In this document: one piece after another, positions 1 through 9,399 of the stretch
How positions within the stretch are numbered: the stretch's first letter is position 1
Layout: the number at the start of each line of letters is the position of its first letter
Assembly: GCA_016793165.1 (NCBI GenBank)
Contig: JAEULA010000065.1
Span: 186,001-250,000 of the forward strand
Direction of reading: 5' to 3'
Origin: Alphaproteobacteria bacterium
GTDB taxonomy: Bacteria; Pseudomonadota; Alphaproteobacteria; CACIAM-22H2
Length of the DNA stretch: 64,000 nucleotides
Position numbers and translations under genes: made by a program
The notes under the pieces: generated by a model
Databases searched by the model: none
Seen by the model: only the letters and a program-made list of their open reading frames with translations
What the model was told of the DNA's origin: nothing

Positions 1-306
1 GCCGGCATCCCGCCGCTCGCCGGCTTCCTTTCGAAGTTCTACATCTTCGAGGCCGCGGTCAGGTCGGGCTTCTACGTGCTCGCGGTCGTGGGCGTGCTCA
101 CCAGCGTCTTCGGCGCGTTCTACTACCTGCGCATCGTGAAGATCATGTGCTTCGACGAGCCGGGCGAGGTGATCGACAAGCCGATCGATCCGGCGGTCGG
201 CGCGGTGCTGGGCGTCGCGAGCCTCTTCACGCTGTTCTTCATTCTCTGGCCGGCGCCGCTGATCCGCGCGGCCACGACGGCGGCGGCCTCGCTCTTCCCG
301 GGATGA
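1..306 (+). CDS. nuoN: NADH-quinone oxidoreductase subunit N, C-terminal fragment
   Basis: This is the 3' end of nuoN, one of the antiporter-like membrane subunits of respiratory complex I, which couple quinone reduction to proton pumping. The frame is open from base 1 and begins with AGIPPLAGFLSKFYIF, a hallmark of the last helices of NuoN/NuoM/NuoL-type subunits. It continues through a hydrophobic segment (VLAVVGVLTSVFGAFYYLR) and a final membrane helix before TGA at 304-306. The 5' part, about 1.1 kb, lies outside the window. The stop overlaps the start of birA (ATGA), as expected for the alphaproteobacterial nuoN-birA junction. Confidence 0.93.
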   Translation, partial: AGIPPLAGFLSKFYIFEAAVRSGFYVLAVVGVLTSVFGAFYYLRIVKIMCFDEPGEVIDKPIDPAVGAVLGVASLFTLFFILWPAPLIRAATTAAASLFPG

Positions 307-1061
307 TCGACGACCCGCCGCCGCGCTTGCCGCCGGCGTTTCGGCTCGTCGCCCTCGGGACCGTCGTCAGCACCAACGACGAGGCCAAGCGCCTGCTGCG
401 CGACGGGGCCGAGGAGGGCACGCTCGTTTGGGCGCAGGCCCAGTCCGGCGGCCGCGGCCGCGACGGCCGCAGCTGGTCGAGCCCTGCCGGCAATCTCTAC
501 GCCTCGCTGATCCTCAGGCCCGAGGGGCCCCCCGGGGACGTGGCGCAGCTCGGCTTCGTCACCGCGCTCGCGATCGGCTCGGGCATCGGCGGATTCCTTC
601 CGCCGCTGGTCGCGCTCACGAACAAGTGGCCGAACGACGTGCTGCTCGACGGCCGCAAGGTGTCGGGGATCCTGCTCGAGAGCGAAGGCGTGCGCAGCGA
701 CGGCGTCGACGGCGTCGTGCTGGGCTTCGGCGTCAACGTCGCCGCATGTCCCGCGGAGACGCGGGTGCCCGCGACCTCGCTCGCCGCGCTCGCGGGGGAG
801 GCGATCGCGCCGGCCCGCGTGCTGGAGGCGATTGCCCGGCATCTCCAGTCCTGGATCCGGCGGTGGGTTGAGGACGGCTTCGAACCGGTCCGCCAGGCGT
901 GGATGTCGCGCGCCCATGCGCTCGGCCAGCCGATCAGCGTGCGCCTCCCGCGCGAGACCCTCGAAGGCGTCTTCGCGGGGATCGATGCGCGGGGGATGCT
1001 GCAGCTGGACATGCCGATGGGCCGACGCCTCGTCTCGGCCGGCGACGTGTTCTTCAACTGA
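303..1061 (+). CDS. birA: Biotin--[acetyl-CoA-carboxylase] ligase
   Basis: The product (252 aa) should make biotinyl-5'-AMP and transfer biotin to the lysine of biotin carboxyl carrier proteins in the cytoplasm. The biotin/adenylate loop is seen as GGRGRDGR at about residues 49-56. KWPNDVLL (108-115) is followed by RKVSGIL with the expected lysine near 119. A small SH3-like C-terminal domain ends with GDVFFN. There is no N-terminal helix-turn-helix, so this is a monofunctional class I ligase rather than the bifunctional repressor of E. coli. ATG at 303 overlaps the nuoN stop, which fixes the start; upstream in-frame starts would lie inside nuoN. Confidence 0.93.
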   Translation: MIDDPPPRLPPAFRLVALGTVVSTNDEAKRLLRDGAEEGTLVWAQAQSGGRGRDGRSWSSPAGNLYASLILRPEGPPGDVAQLGFVTALAIGSGIGGFLPPLVALTNKWPNDVLLDGRKVSGILLESEGVRSDGVDGVVLGFGVNVAACPAETRVPATSLAALAGEAIAPARVLEAIARHLQSWIRRWVEDGFEPVRQAWMSRAHALGQPISVRLPRETLEGVFAGIDARGMLQLDMPMGRRLVSAGDVFFN

Positions 1062-1086
1062 TCCCTGTGTTAGCGTCCGCAACGTC

Positions 1087-1869
1087 ATGCTCCTGGTCAT
1101 CAACGCGAACAACACGACGACGGTGTTCGGCGTCTTCGAGCGCGGCGAGAAGCGCGGCGTCTGGCGGATCTCGACCGACGCCCACCGGACTGCGGACGAA
1201 TACGCATTCTGGCTCACCGGGCTCATGGCGCTGGCCGGGATCGAGCGACGGATGATCGACGGTGTCATCCTCGCCAATGTCGTGCCGCAGACCAGCTTCC
1301 AGCTGAAGACCCTGTGCCGCACCTATTTCGGCGGCGACCCGCTGACCGTCGGCGATCCGGACTGCGATCCCGGCTTCAAGATCCTGATCGAGCGTCCCGA
1401 GGAGGCGGGTGCCGACCGTATCGCCAACACGGCGGGGGCGCGTGGCCGTTATCCGATGCCGGGCGTGGTCGTCGACCTGGGGACGGCGACGAATTTCGAC
1501 GTGATCGACCGCGACGGGAACTACTGCGGCGGAGTCATCGCCCCCGGCATCTCGATCAGCTTCGAGGCGCTCTACACGCGCGCGGCGAAGCTGCCGCGCG
1601 TCGAGATCAAGCGACCCACGCGGGCGATCGGCCGGCGCACCGTCGAGGCGATGCAGTCCGGGATCTACTGGGGCTACATCAGCCTCATCGAGGGGATGCT
1701 TCGACGGCTCGAGGACGAGATGGGCCAGAAGCTCACCGTGATCGGCACCGGCGGTCTCGTGCCGCTGATCGCCGACGGCACGCCGGCGATCCATCATGTG
1801 AACCAGGACATCACGATGCTCGGACTCGTCGACATCTGGTCGCGCAATCGGAGCGCAGGCCCGGCGTGA
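1087..1869 (+). CDS. coaX: Type III pantothenate kinase
   Basis: The product (260 aa) phosphorylates pantothenate, the first step of coenzyme A synthesis; it is an ASKHA-fold kinase that is usually dimeric and needs a monovalent cation. The diagnostic blocks are present: GADRIANTAG (about 108-117, catalytic Asp110), VVDLGTATNFDVI (about 128-140) and GGVIAPGI. The N-terminal phosphate loop reads INANNTTT where most family members have a D-x-G-N-T motif, so the first Asp is replaced by Asn6. It lies between birA and rnj as in most alphaproteobacteria. Its stop overlaps the GTG of rnj. Confidence 0.93.
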   Translation: MLLVINANNTTTVFGVFERGEKRGVWRISTDAHRTADEYAFWLTGLMALAGIERRMIDGVILANVVPQTSFQLKTLCRTYFGGDPLTVGDPDCDPGFKILIERPEEAGADRIANTAGARGRYPMPGVVVDLGTATNFDVIDRDGNYCGGVIAPGISISFEALYTRAAKLPRVEIKRPTRAIGRRTVEAMQSGIYWGYISLIEGMLRRLEDEMGQKLTVIGTGGLVPLIADGTPAIHHVNQDITMLGLVDIWSRNRSAGPA

Positions 1870-3563
1870 CCGACTGGCTCGATCGCTTCACGGACCCCGA
1901 GGGCGACGATCTCTTCTTCCTTCCGCTGGGCGGATCGGGAGAGATCGGCATGAACATGAACCTCTACGGCCATCGCGGCCGCTGGCTGATGGTCGACTGC
2001 GGCGTCACCTTCGGCGGCGAGTCGATGCCCGGCGTCGAGGTCATCACGCCGGATCCGGGTTTCATCGAGGATCGACGCCATCTGCTCGCGGGGCTCGTGC
2101 TCACGCATGCGCACGAGGACCATCTCGGCGCGGTCCAGTACCTGTGGCGCCGGCTGCGCTGCCCGATCTGGGCGACCCCCTTCGCGGCATCGGTGCTGCG
2201 CCGCAAGCTCGCCGAGGCGGACTTCCACGACGACATCGACCTCACCGTCGTGCCGCTCGACGCGCGATTCGACGTGGGGCCCTTCGACATCGAGCTGGTG
2301 CATCTCACGCATTCGATCCCCGAGCCGATGGCGCTGGCGATCCGAACGCGCGCCGGGACGGTGTTCCATACCGGGGACTGGAAGATCGATCCGACGCCGC
2401 TGGTCGGCGGCGATTTCGAGACCGAAAAGCTACGGCGCCTCGGCGACGGCGGGGTCCTGGCGGTGATCGGCGATTCGACCAACGCGATGCGCGACGGCGA
2501 GTCCGGCTCGGAGGCCGATGTCCGCGCGGCGCTGACCTCGCTTTTCTCCCGCTACCATCAGCGCATCGCGGTGGGCTGCTTCGCGTCGAATATCGCCCGG
2601 CTGGAATCCATCGCGCACGCGGCGAAGGCGAACGGGCGGGACGTCGCGCTGATCGGCCGGTCGCTGTGGCGCATGTACGAAGCGGCGCGTGAGAACGGCT
2701 ATCTCGCGGATTGCCCGGCCTTCCTGCGCGAGGACGAGGCCGGCTACGTGCCGCGCGACCGCATCGTGCTGATCTGCACGGGCAGCCAGGGCGAGCCGCG
2801 GGCGGCGCTGTCGCGCATCGCCAACGACGACCATCCGCACATCGTGCTGGAGAAGGGTGACACGATCGTCTTCTCCTCCCGGACCATCCCGGGCAACGAG
2901 CGCACCGTGCTGCAGCTCCACAACCAGCTCGTCGCGCTGGGGGTCGAGGTCGTCCACGACGGGAATGTGCCGGCCGACCTCGGCGGGCCGATCCATGTCT
3001 CCGGCCATCCTTGTCGCGGCGAGCTCGCGCGCATGTACCAGTGGCTGCGGCCGCGCATCGCGGTCCCGGTCCACGGCGAGATGCAGCACATGACGGCGCA
3101 CGCGGCGCTGGCCAAGGACTGCCAGGTGCCGCATGCCCTGGTGCCGTCGAACGGCCACGTCCTACGGCTGGGCCGCGACGGTCCCGAACTCGTCGACGAG
3201 GTCCATGCGGGCCGCTTCTCGGTCGAGGGCGAGCGCCTCGTGCCGCTGGACGGCGGTGTGCTCAAGACGCGCGGCCGGATGCTTTGGAACGGGGCGGTCA
3301 TGGCCACGGTGGTCGTCGACCGCCGCGGGCGCCTGGTCGGCGACCCGCGGCTGTCGGCTCCGGGGCTGGCCGACGACGAATCGGCCGACGACGGATCCAT
3401 CCTCGCCGCGTTCACCGAGGCGGCCGTCGAGTCGGCGCGCGGCTTCGGCAAGGGCGACGACGAGGCGCGGATCGAGGAAGCCGTCCGGCGGGCGATCCGG
3501 CGGGTGGCGAAGAACCGGCTTGGCAAGCGCCCCGAGGTTCGTGTTCATGTCGTGCGGATCTGA
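1866..3563 (+). CDS. rnj: Ribonuclease J
   Basis: The product (565 aa) is a metallo-beta-lactamase/beta-CASP ribonuclease with 5'-3' exo- and endonuclease activity in mRNA turnover and rRNA maturation. Visible features are the N-terminal PLGGSGEIGMN, the zinc motif THAHEDH (T80-H86, giving His81, His83, Asp85, His86), and HTGDWKID (Asp ligand). The beta-CASP part includes GSQGEP and SSRTIPGNE, followed by HVSGH and VPVHGE near the end of the core and a C-terminal RNase J domain. GTG at 1866 overlaps the coaX stop (GTGA), which implies translational coupling. The length matches alphaproteobacterial RNase J. Confidence 0.94.
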   Translation: MTDWLDRFTDPEGDDLFFLPLGGSGEIGMNMNLYGHRGRWLMVDCGVTFGGESMPGVEVITPDPGFIEDRRHLLAGLVLTHAHEDHLGAVQYLWRRLRCPIWATPFAASVLRRKLAEADFHDDIDLTVVPLDARFDVGPFDIELVHLTHSIPEPMALAIRTRAGTVFHTGDWKIDPTPLVGGDFETEKLRRLGDGGVLAVIGDSTNAMRDGESGSEADVRAALTSLFSRYHQRIAVGCFASNIARLESIAHAAKANGRDVALIGRSLWRMYEAARENGYLADCPAFLREDEAGYVPRDRIVLICTGSQGEPRAALSRIANDDHPHIVLEKGDTIVFSSRTIPGNERTVLQLHNQLVALGVEVVHDGNVPADLGGPIHVSGHPCRGELARMYQWLRPRIAVPVHGEMQHMTAHAALAKDCQVPHALVPSNGHVLRLGRDGPELVDEVHAGRFSVEGERLVPLDGGVLKTRGRMLWNGAVMATVVVDRRGRLVGDPRLSAPGLADDESADDGSILAAFTEAAVESARGFGKGDDEARIEEAVRRAIRRVAKNRLGKRPEVRVHVVRI

Positions 3564-3644
3564 GGCCCGTCGCCGGCGCTGACCGCGCCGCGCACCGGGA
3601 CGGCGATCCGACGATCTGACCCGATCCGACGAGTGGAGGACGCC

Positions 3645-4286
3645 ATGGCCGACCCGATCATCTACGGACCCGCCTACAGCACCTATGTGCGCACGGCTCG
3701 GCTGGCGCACGAGGAGAAGGGCGTCTCCTACAAGCTGGTCGAGGTCGACCTGTTCAAGGGCGAGACCAATTCGCCGGCGCATCTCGCCCGCCACCCCTTC
3801 GGCAAGATCCCGGCCTACGAGCACGACGGCTTCGCGCTCTACGAGACCGGCGCGATCACCCGCTATGTCGACGAGGCGTTCGCCGGACCGAAGCTGCAGC
3901 CGCAGGACCTGCGCCAGCGCGCGCGCATGAACCAGGTCATGGGGGTCATCGACAGCTACGCCTACGCGCCGATGGTGCAGAAGGTCGTGATCCAGCGCCT
4001 CGTCGTTCCCCTGATGGGCGGCCAGAGCGACACGGCGATCATCGGCGAGGCGATGCCGGCGGTGGACAAGGCCTGCGCCGCCCTCGAGGTGCTGATCGGC
4101 GGCAATCCGTTCTTCGCCGGAACGACGCTGTCGCTCGCCGACCTCCATGCGATCCCGGTGTTCGGCTATTTCGCGGCGACACCGGAGGCGGCGCGCGTCT
4201 TCGCGTCCAATCCGAACCTGAAGCGGTGGTGGGGCGCGGTCGCGGGGATGGCGAGCGTGCAGCGCACGGCGCCGAAGCTCGGGTAG
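3645..4286 (+). CDS. Glutathione S-transferase family protein
   Basis: The product (213 aa) has the thioredoxin-like GST N-terminal domain (about 1-80): ADPIIYGPAYSTYVRTARL at the start, then GKIPAYEHDGFALYETGAI with the cis-Pro and Glu-Thr glutathione-binding signature. An all-helical C-terminal domain (about 90-210) contains TTLSLADLHAIPV, matching the conserved N-capping box of GSTs. The substrate cannot be read from sequence. GGAGGA at 3635-3640 with a short spacer supports ATG 3645 over an in-frame GTG at 3633. The gene sits between rnj and mce, which are often adjacent in alphaproteobacteria, so it may be an insertion in that string. Confidence 0.88.
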   Translation: MADPIIYGPAYSTYVRTARLAHEEKGVSYKLVEVDLFKGETNSPAHLARHPFGKIPAYEHDGFALYETGAITRYVDEAFAGPKLQPQDLRQRARMNQVMGVIDSYAYAPMVQKVVIQRLVVPLMGGQSDTAIIGEAMPAVDKACAALEVLIGGNPFFAGTTLSLADLHAIPVFGYFAATPEAARVFASNPNLKRWWGAVAGMASVQRTAPKLG

Positions 4287-4296
4287 GGAGTCCCGG

Positions 4297-4697
<401 letters not shown>

Positions 4698-4701
<4 letters not shown>

Positions 4702-4952
4702 CCCCGTCGATGGGATGGGCCACCGGCATCGCGATCTACGCGACGATCTGGTGGGTCGTGATCTTCGCGGTCCTGCCCTGGGGCGTCCGCACGCCCGACA
4801 AGGCGGAGACGGGCCATGCCTCGGGGGCGCCGGCCAATCCGCGCCTCGGCCTGAAGGCGCTCGTGACGACGATCATCAGCGCCGTGATCTGGGTTGCGAT
4901 CGATCTCGTCGTGCGCAGCGACCTGATCAGCTTCAGGGACATGGCGGGCTGA
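4698..4952 (+). CDS. DUF1467 family membrane protein
   Basis: The product is an 84-aa protein of unknown function with two predicted membrane helices: about residues 8-28 (IAIYATIWWVVIFAVLPWGV) and about 53-71 (LVTTIISAVIWVAIDLVV). The linker has RTPDKAETGHASGAPANP. The WW-x-x-I-F/V-LPWGVR pattern is typical of the alphaproteobacterial DUF1467 family, normally found directly after mce as here. It is probably translated by coupling from mce through the 4-bp overlap. No function can be assigned from sequence. Confidence 0.88.
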
Positions 4953-4962
4953 GGAGAGCGGC

Positions 4963-5514
4963 ATGAGCGGCTATTGCGACATCGCGCCGGGCCATCCGGT
5001 CCATGCGCACTATCACGACAACGAGTACGGCTTTCCGCTGCGGGACGACGACGCGCTGCTCGAGCGCTTTGCCCTGGAGATCAACCAGGCCGGCCTGTCG
5101 TGGGAGCTGATGCTGAAGAAGCGCGGGGGGTTCCGATCCGCCTATCGCGGCTTCGTCGTCGACAAGGTGGCGCGCTTCGGCGAGCGCGACGAGGCGCGTC
5201 TGCTCGCCGACTCGTCGATCATCCGCAACCGTCTCAAGGTCAGGGCGGTGATCGAGAACGCGCGGCGGATCCGCGCGCTGCGCGACAGCCACGGATCCTT
5301 CGCGGCATGGCTCGACGCGCATCACCCGATGACGAAGCCGGATTGGATGAAGCTGTTCAAGAAGACCTTCGTCTTCACCGGCGGCGAGATCGTGAACGAG
5401 ATGCTGATGAGCACCGGCTACCTGCCGGGCGCGCATCGCGAGACCTGTCCGGTCTATGGGCGCATCGCGGCGATCAGCCCGCCCTGGATGCGTGCACAGG
5501 GTTTCAGGTTCTGA
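4963..5514 (+). CDS. tag: DNA-3-methyladenine glycosylase I
   Basis: The product (183 aa) excises 3-methyladenine from alkylated DNA in base-excision repair. It belongs to the Tag HhH superfamily with the zinc snap: Cys5 and His18 (HDNEYG) near the N-terminus pair with His158 and Cys162 in HRETCPVYGR near the C-terminus. The family hallmark INQAGLSWELMLKKR (catalytic-pocket Glu and Trp) follows, then FTGGEIVNEMLMSTGYLPGAH. The aromatic after the HDNE segment is Tyr22 rather than the more usual Trp. The start is supported by a GAG-rich ribosome site just upstream of ATG 4963. It is 10 bp downstream of DUF1467 and may be co-transcribed. Confidence 0.93.
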   Translation: MSGYCDIAPGHPVHAHYHDNEYGFPLRDDDALLERFALEINQAGLSWELMLKKRGGFRSAYRGFVVDKVARFGERDEARLLADSSIIRNRLKVRAVIENARRIRALRDSHGSFAAWLDAHHPMTKPDWMKLFKKTFVFTGGEIVNEMLMSTGYLPGAHRETCPVYGRIAAISPPWMRAQGFRF

Positions 5515-5572
5515 GCGGCAGGGCCGGCCGGACGGCCGCCCGCGCCGCGGATGCCGGGGTCCGGAAACACGA

Positions 5573-5600
5573 AACCCGGCATCGCTTCCGATGCCGGGTT
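5573..5600 (+). terminator. Hairpin downstream of tag (possible terminator)
   Basis: A perfect 12-bp stem (AACCCGGCATCG, 5573-5584) with a CTTC loop (5585-5588) pairs with 5589-5600, 58 bp after the tag stop. There is no T-run after the stem, so intrinsic termination is uncertain. GC-rich hairpins without a clear U-tract are common at operon ends in high-GC alphaproteobacteria. It separates the mce-tag string from the ABC operon that starts at 5753. Confidence 0.5.
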
Positions 5601-5752
5601 CGCCGAGCGCTAGCCGTCCCTAGACTTGGGCCTGCACAGATTGCTTATGCGCTGCGCAGTTTAGGCCATGAAGATATGCAGCCTGCACACGCCAAGTCCA
5701 GTTCGAACTCGCCGTCTGGTCTCGTCCCGGGCGATGGATTACTAGGGGAGGG

Positions 5753-7306
5753 ATGGTCGAACCGGGGGCGGGAGAGGGACATGGCGCGCCGGCGCCGGCG
5801 CTGGTCGAGGTCGTCGGTCTGACCAAGCGCTTCGGGGCGCTGGTCGCCAACGATGCAATCGACCTCGCGCTGCAGCCGGGCGAGATCCATGCCTTGCTGG
5901 GGGAGAACGGGGCCGGGAAATCCACCCTCGTGAAGATGCTCTATGGGCTTCTCCAGCCCGATGCGGGCGCCATTCGCTGGAACGGCCGCCCCGTCGTGAT
6001 CGACGGGCCCGCGGTTGCGCGCAAGCTGGGCATCGGGATGGTGTTCCAGCATTTCTCCCTCTTCGACAGCCTGACGGTCGCCGAGAATGTCGCCCTGGCG
6101 CTGCCGGCGGGCGAAGGCCTGGGTTCGGTCGCCCGCCGGCTCGCCGCGGTGTCCGCCGCCTACGGCCTGCCGCTCGACCCGGACCGGCCCGTCCACACCC
6201 TGTCGGTCGGCGAGCGCCAGCGGATCGAGATCGTGCGCTGTCTGCTGCAGGATCCCCGGCTGCTGATCCTGGACGAGCCGACCGCCGTTCTCACGCCGCA
6301 GGAGGCGGACCAGCTCTTCGCAACCCTCGCGCGTCTCGCCGGCGAGGGTCGGGCGATCCTCTACATCACGCACCGGCTCGACGAGGTGCGGCGGCTGTGC
6401 CGCCGCGCGACCATCCTGCGCCATGGTCGCAAGGTCGGCGATTGCGACCCTCGTCTGGAGACGCCGCAGAGCCTCGCGCGGATGATGGTGGGCGCCGAGG
6501 TCGGCGGCGTGCGCGCGGCGCACGCGGCTTCCGACGGTGCGATGCGGATGCGCCTCGACCGCCTGAGCATGGCGCGGTCGCACGATCATGGCGTGGCATT
6601 GCGCGAGATCTCGCTCGAGCTGCGGTCGGGGAGCCTGCTGGCGGTCGCCGGCGTCGCCGGCAACGGCCAGTCGGAGCTGTTCGAGGCGCTGTCGGGGGAG
6701 CGCCTCGCCGATCGCGACGATGCCGTCGTCATCGAAGGGCGCGCGGCCGGCCGGCTCGGCATCAACGAGCGCCGGCGCCTTGGTGCCGCATTCGTGCCGG
6801 AGGAGCGGCTGGGCCACGCGGCCGCGCCGCGCCTCGCGCTGTCCGAGAACGCGATCCTCACTGGCCACGGCACCGCCGGGCTCGCGCCGCGCGGCCTGCT
6901 CGATCGCGCGGCCGCCGCCGCCCGCGTCGATGCGGTGAGCGCGGCTTTCGACGTGCGCAAGGGCACGCGCGATCCCGAGGCGGCATCGCTCTCGGGCGGC
7001 AACCTCCAAAAGTTCGTGGTCGGCCGCGAGATCCTGCTCGCACCGCGCGTCCTGGTCGTCAGCCAGCCGACCTGGGGCGTCGACGCGGGCGCGGCGGCCA
7101 CGATCCGCCAGGCGCTCGTCGACCTTGCGCGCGACGGTGCCGCGGTGCTGGTGATCAGCCAGGATCTCGACGAGATCCTCGAGATCGCGGACCGCATCGC
7201 GGTCATCCACGACGGCGCCTTGTCGCCGGCCGAGCCGGCGTCGACGATGACGCGCGAGCGCATCGGCCTTCTGATGGGCGGCGACGCCCGGGCGGGAGCG
7301 GCATGA
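5753..7306 (+). CDS. BMP-type ABC transporter, duplicated ATP-binding protein
   Basis: The product (517 aa) is a fused two-NBD ATPase of the RbsA/YufO type that powers uptake by the two permeases encoded next. The first domain is intact: Walker A GENGAGKST (about 50-58), signature SVGERQRIEI, and Walker B LLILDEPTAVL. The second domain is degenerate: GVAGNGQSEL replaces Walker A and VVSQPTWGVD lacks the catalytic Glu, although LSGGNLQKFVV remains. That asymmetry is normal for this family. The SD-like GGGGAGGG abuts ATG 5753, so the exact start is unsure. Family members of this type usually carry nucleosides or purine-like compounds; the substrate here is inference. Confidence 0.9.
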   Translation: MVEPGAGEGHGAPAPALVEVVGLTKRFGALVANDAIDLALQPGEIHALLGENGAGKSTLVKMLYGLLQPDAGAIRWNGRPVVIDGPAVARKLGIGMVFQHFSLFDSLTVAENVALALPAGEGLGSVARRLAAVSAAYGLPLDPDRPVHTLSVGERQRIEIVRCLLQDPRLLILDEPTAVLTPQEADQLFATLARLAGEGRAILYITHRLDEVRRLCRRATILRHGRKVGDCDPRLETPQSLARMMVGAEVGGVRAAHAASDGAMRMRLDRLSMARSHDHGVALREISLELRSGSLLAVAGVAGNGQSELFEALSGERLADRDDAVVIEGRAAGRLGINERRRLGAAFVPEERLGHAAAPRLALSENAILTGHGTAGLAPRGLLDRAAAAARVDAVSAAFDVRKGTRDPEAASLSGGNLQKFVVGREILLAPRVLVVSQPTWGVDAGAAATIRQALVDLARDGAAVLVISQDLDEILEIADRIAVIHDGALSPAEPASTMTRERIGLLMGGDARAGAA

Positions 7307-8376
7307 CCGGCTTGCGCCTGGAGCGACGCGGCGAGCCCTCGCTGGCGATGATGCTGCTCTCGCCGGTCATCGCGGTCGCGCTGATGCTGGCCGTGAGCGC
7401 CGCGATCTTCTCCCTCCTGGGCAAGGACCCCGCGCAGGCACTGTTCGTCTATTTCGTCGAGCCGCTCACCCAGGACTGGTCGCTGCAGGAGCTCGTGGTG
7501 AAGGCCGCCCCGCTGGTGCTGATCGCGGTCGGGCTCGCGTGCTGCTACCTCTCCAACAACTGGAACATCGGCGCCGAGGGGCAGTACGTGATCGGCGGCA
7601 TCGCCGGCGGCGGCGTGGCGCTGCTGTTCCAGCAGACCGGCTCGCCGCTGGGCGTGCCCGCGGTGATCCTCGCCGGCGCGCTCGGCGGCGCGCTGTTCGC
7701 GCTGATCCCCGCGGTCCTCAAGGTGCGATTCGGGACCAACGAGATCCTCACCAGCCTGATGCTCGTCTACATCGCCGAGTTCCTGCTCGACTACCTCGTG
7801 CGCGGCCCCTGGCGCGATCCCAAGGCGCTCAACTTCCCGCAGACCGTGACGTTCGACGTCGCGATCCCGATCCTGATCGAAGGCAGCCGCGTCCACCTCG
7901 GCGCGCTGTTTGCGCTCGCGGCCGTGGCGCTCGGAACCGTGCTGCTGTCGCGCACGCTCAAGGGCTTCGAGATCCGGGTGCTCGGCCAGGCGCCCCGTGC
8001 GGCGCTGTTCGCGGGCTTTTCGCCGGTGCGCACGACCCTGTTCGTCTTCGCGCTCTCCGGCGCGCTCGCGGGGCTCGCGGGCGTGTGCGAGGTCGCCGGC
8101 TCGATGAACCAGCTGCGGCCCGCGATCTCGCCGGGCTACGGCTTCGCGGCGATCATCGTCGCCTTCCTCGGCCGGCTGAACCCGATCGGGATCCTGTTCG
8201 CGGGGCTGCTCCTGGCGCTGTCCTATCTCGGCGGAGAGAACGCCCAGATCATGATGAAGATCCCGCTCAACCTGACGCGGGTGCTGCAGGGACTGCTCCT
8301 GTTCTTCGTCCTCGCCTGCGACCTGCTGATCCTCTATCGCGTCCGCGTGGTGCGCGCGGCCCGGCTGGCGGGGTGA
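7303..8376 (+). CDS. BMP-type ABC transporter permease 1
   Basis: The product (357 aa) is an inner-membrane permease of the BPD_transp_2 (ribose/branched-chain amino acid) family. It has about 8-10 hydrophobic segments, the first at about residues 18-40. The diagnostic WNIGAEGQYVIGG (beginning near residue 86) and FGTNEILTSLMLVYIA are typical of the larger permease partnered with BMP-type binding proteins. ATG 7303 overlaps the ATPase stop by 4 bp. With the next gene it should form the translocation pore. Confidence 0.92.
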   Translation: MTGLRLERRGEPSLAMMLLSPVIAVALMLAVSAAIFSLLGKDPAQALFVYFVEPLTQDWSLQELVVKAAPLVLIAVGLACCYLSNNWNIGAEGQYVIGGIAGGGVALLFQQTGSPLGVPAVILAGALGGALFALIPAVLKVRFGTNEILTSLMLVYIAEFLLDYLVRGPWRDPKALNFPQTVTFDVAIPILIEGSRVHLGALFALAAVALGTVLLSRTLKGFEIRVLGQAPRAALFAGFSPVRTTLFVFALSGALAGLAGVCEVAGSMNQLRPAISPGYGFAAIIVAFLGRLNPIGILFAGLLLALSYLGGENAQIMMKIPLNLTRVLQGLLLFFVLACDLLILYRVRVVRAARLAG

Positions 8377-8382
8377 GCGCGC

Positions 8383-9318
8383 ATGGATCTCGCCACCGCG
8401 ATCATCCTCACCATCGTCACCGCGTCGACGCCGCTGCTCATCGCGGCGGCGGGCGAGCTGCTCGTCGAGCGCGCCGGAGTGCTCAATCTCGGCGTCGAGG
8501 GGATGATGATCATGGGCGCGGCCTGCGGATTCGGCGCGGCCCACCTCAGCGGCCAGCCCTGGCTGGGGATCCCGGCCGGCATCCTGGCGGGCATGGCCAT
8601 GGCGGCCCTCTTCGCGGTGATGGTCCTCGGCCTGGTCGCCAACCAGGTGGCATGCGGGCTCGCGCTGACGATCCTCGGGCTCGGGCTCTCCGGACTCATC
8701 GGCCAGGGGTTCGTCGGCCAGAAGCTCGAGCCGATCGGGCGTCTCCACGTGCCGCTGCTGTCCGACATCCCCGTGCTCGGACCGATCCTGTTCCACGAGG
8801 ATCCCTTCGTCTACGCGTCGTTCGCGCTCGTCCTCGGCCTGTGGTGGTTCCTGGGCCGGACGCGCGCCGGGCTCGTGGTCCGCGCCGTCGGCGACAACCA
8901 CGCATCGGCGCACGCCCTGGGCTATCCGGTGCGGCGCGTGCGTCTGCTGGCGATCCTGTTCGGCGGCGGCTGCGCCGGGCTGGCGGGCGCCTACCTGTCG
9001 CTCGTCTACACGCCGTTCTGGGTGACGGGGATGAGCGCAGGTCGCGGCTGGATCGCGCTCGCCCTGGTCGTATTCGCCTCCTGGCGTCCCTGGCGGTTGC
9101 TGTTCGGCGCCTATCTCTTCGGCACGATGTCGATCGGCCAGCTGCACCTGCAGGCGATGCGCGGCGTCCTGCCGGAGTTCCTGCTGCTCCCTGGCCAGTT
9201 CTGGTCGGCGTTGCCCTACGCGGCGACGATCGTGGTATTGGTCGCCATCTCCCGATCGGGGCGCCGGCGCGGCGCCGAGCCCGCGATGCTCGGCCAGACC
9301 TTCGTTCCCGATCGCTGA
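8383..9318 (+). CDS. BMP-type ABC transporter permease 2
   Basis: The product (311 aa) is the second BPD_transp_2 permease of the importer. Hydrophobic segments fill most of its length. TPLLIAAAGELLVERAGVLNLGVEGMM (residues about 12-38, given here only as a landmark) and AVGDNHASAHALGYPV are the expected permease contact and ATPase-coupling blocks. It begins 6 bp after the first permease and is followed 81 bp later by the binding protein. The order ATPase-permease-permease-BMP is a complete importer. Confidence 0.92.
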   Translation: MDLATAIILTIVTASTPLLIAAAGELLVERAGVLNLGVEGMMIMGAACGFGAAHLSGQPWLGIPAGILAGMAMAALFAVMVLGLVANQVACGLALTILGLGLSGLIGQGFVGQKLEPIGRLHVPLLSDIPVLGPILFHEDPFVYASFALVLGLWWFLGRTRAGLVVRAVGDNHASAHALGYPVRRVRLLAILFGGGCAGLAGAYLSLVYTPFWVTGMSAGRGWIALALVVFASWRPWRLLFGAYLFGTMSIGQLHLQAMRGVLPEFLLLPGQFWSALPYAATIVVLVAISRSGRRRGAEPAMLGQTFVPDR

Positions 9319-9399
9319 AATGCGGTCCGGACGCCGATGCGGCAGGCGTCCCACGGACCGGCACGATGACGCCGCGGGCAGACGAGGAGGGTGATGGCG

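Noticed and set aside
5601..5752. Riboswitch upstream of the BMP transporter
   Set aside because: The region has two GCCTGCACA direct repeats (5630-5638 and 5681-5689), but I cannot recognise a purine, xanthine or guanidine aptamer in it by eye.
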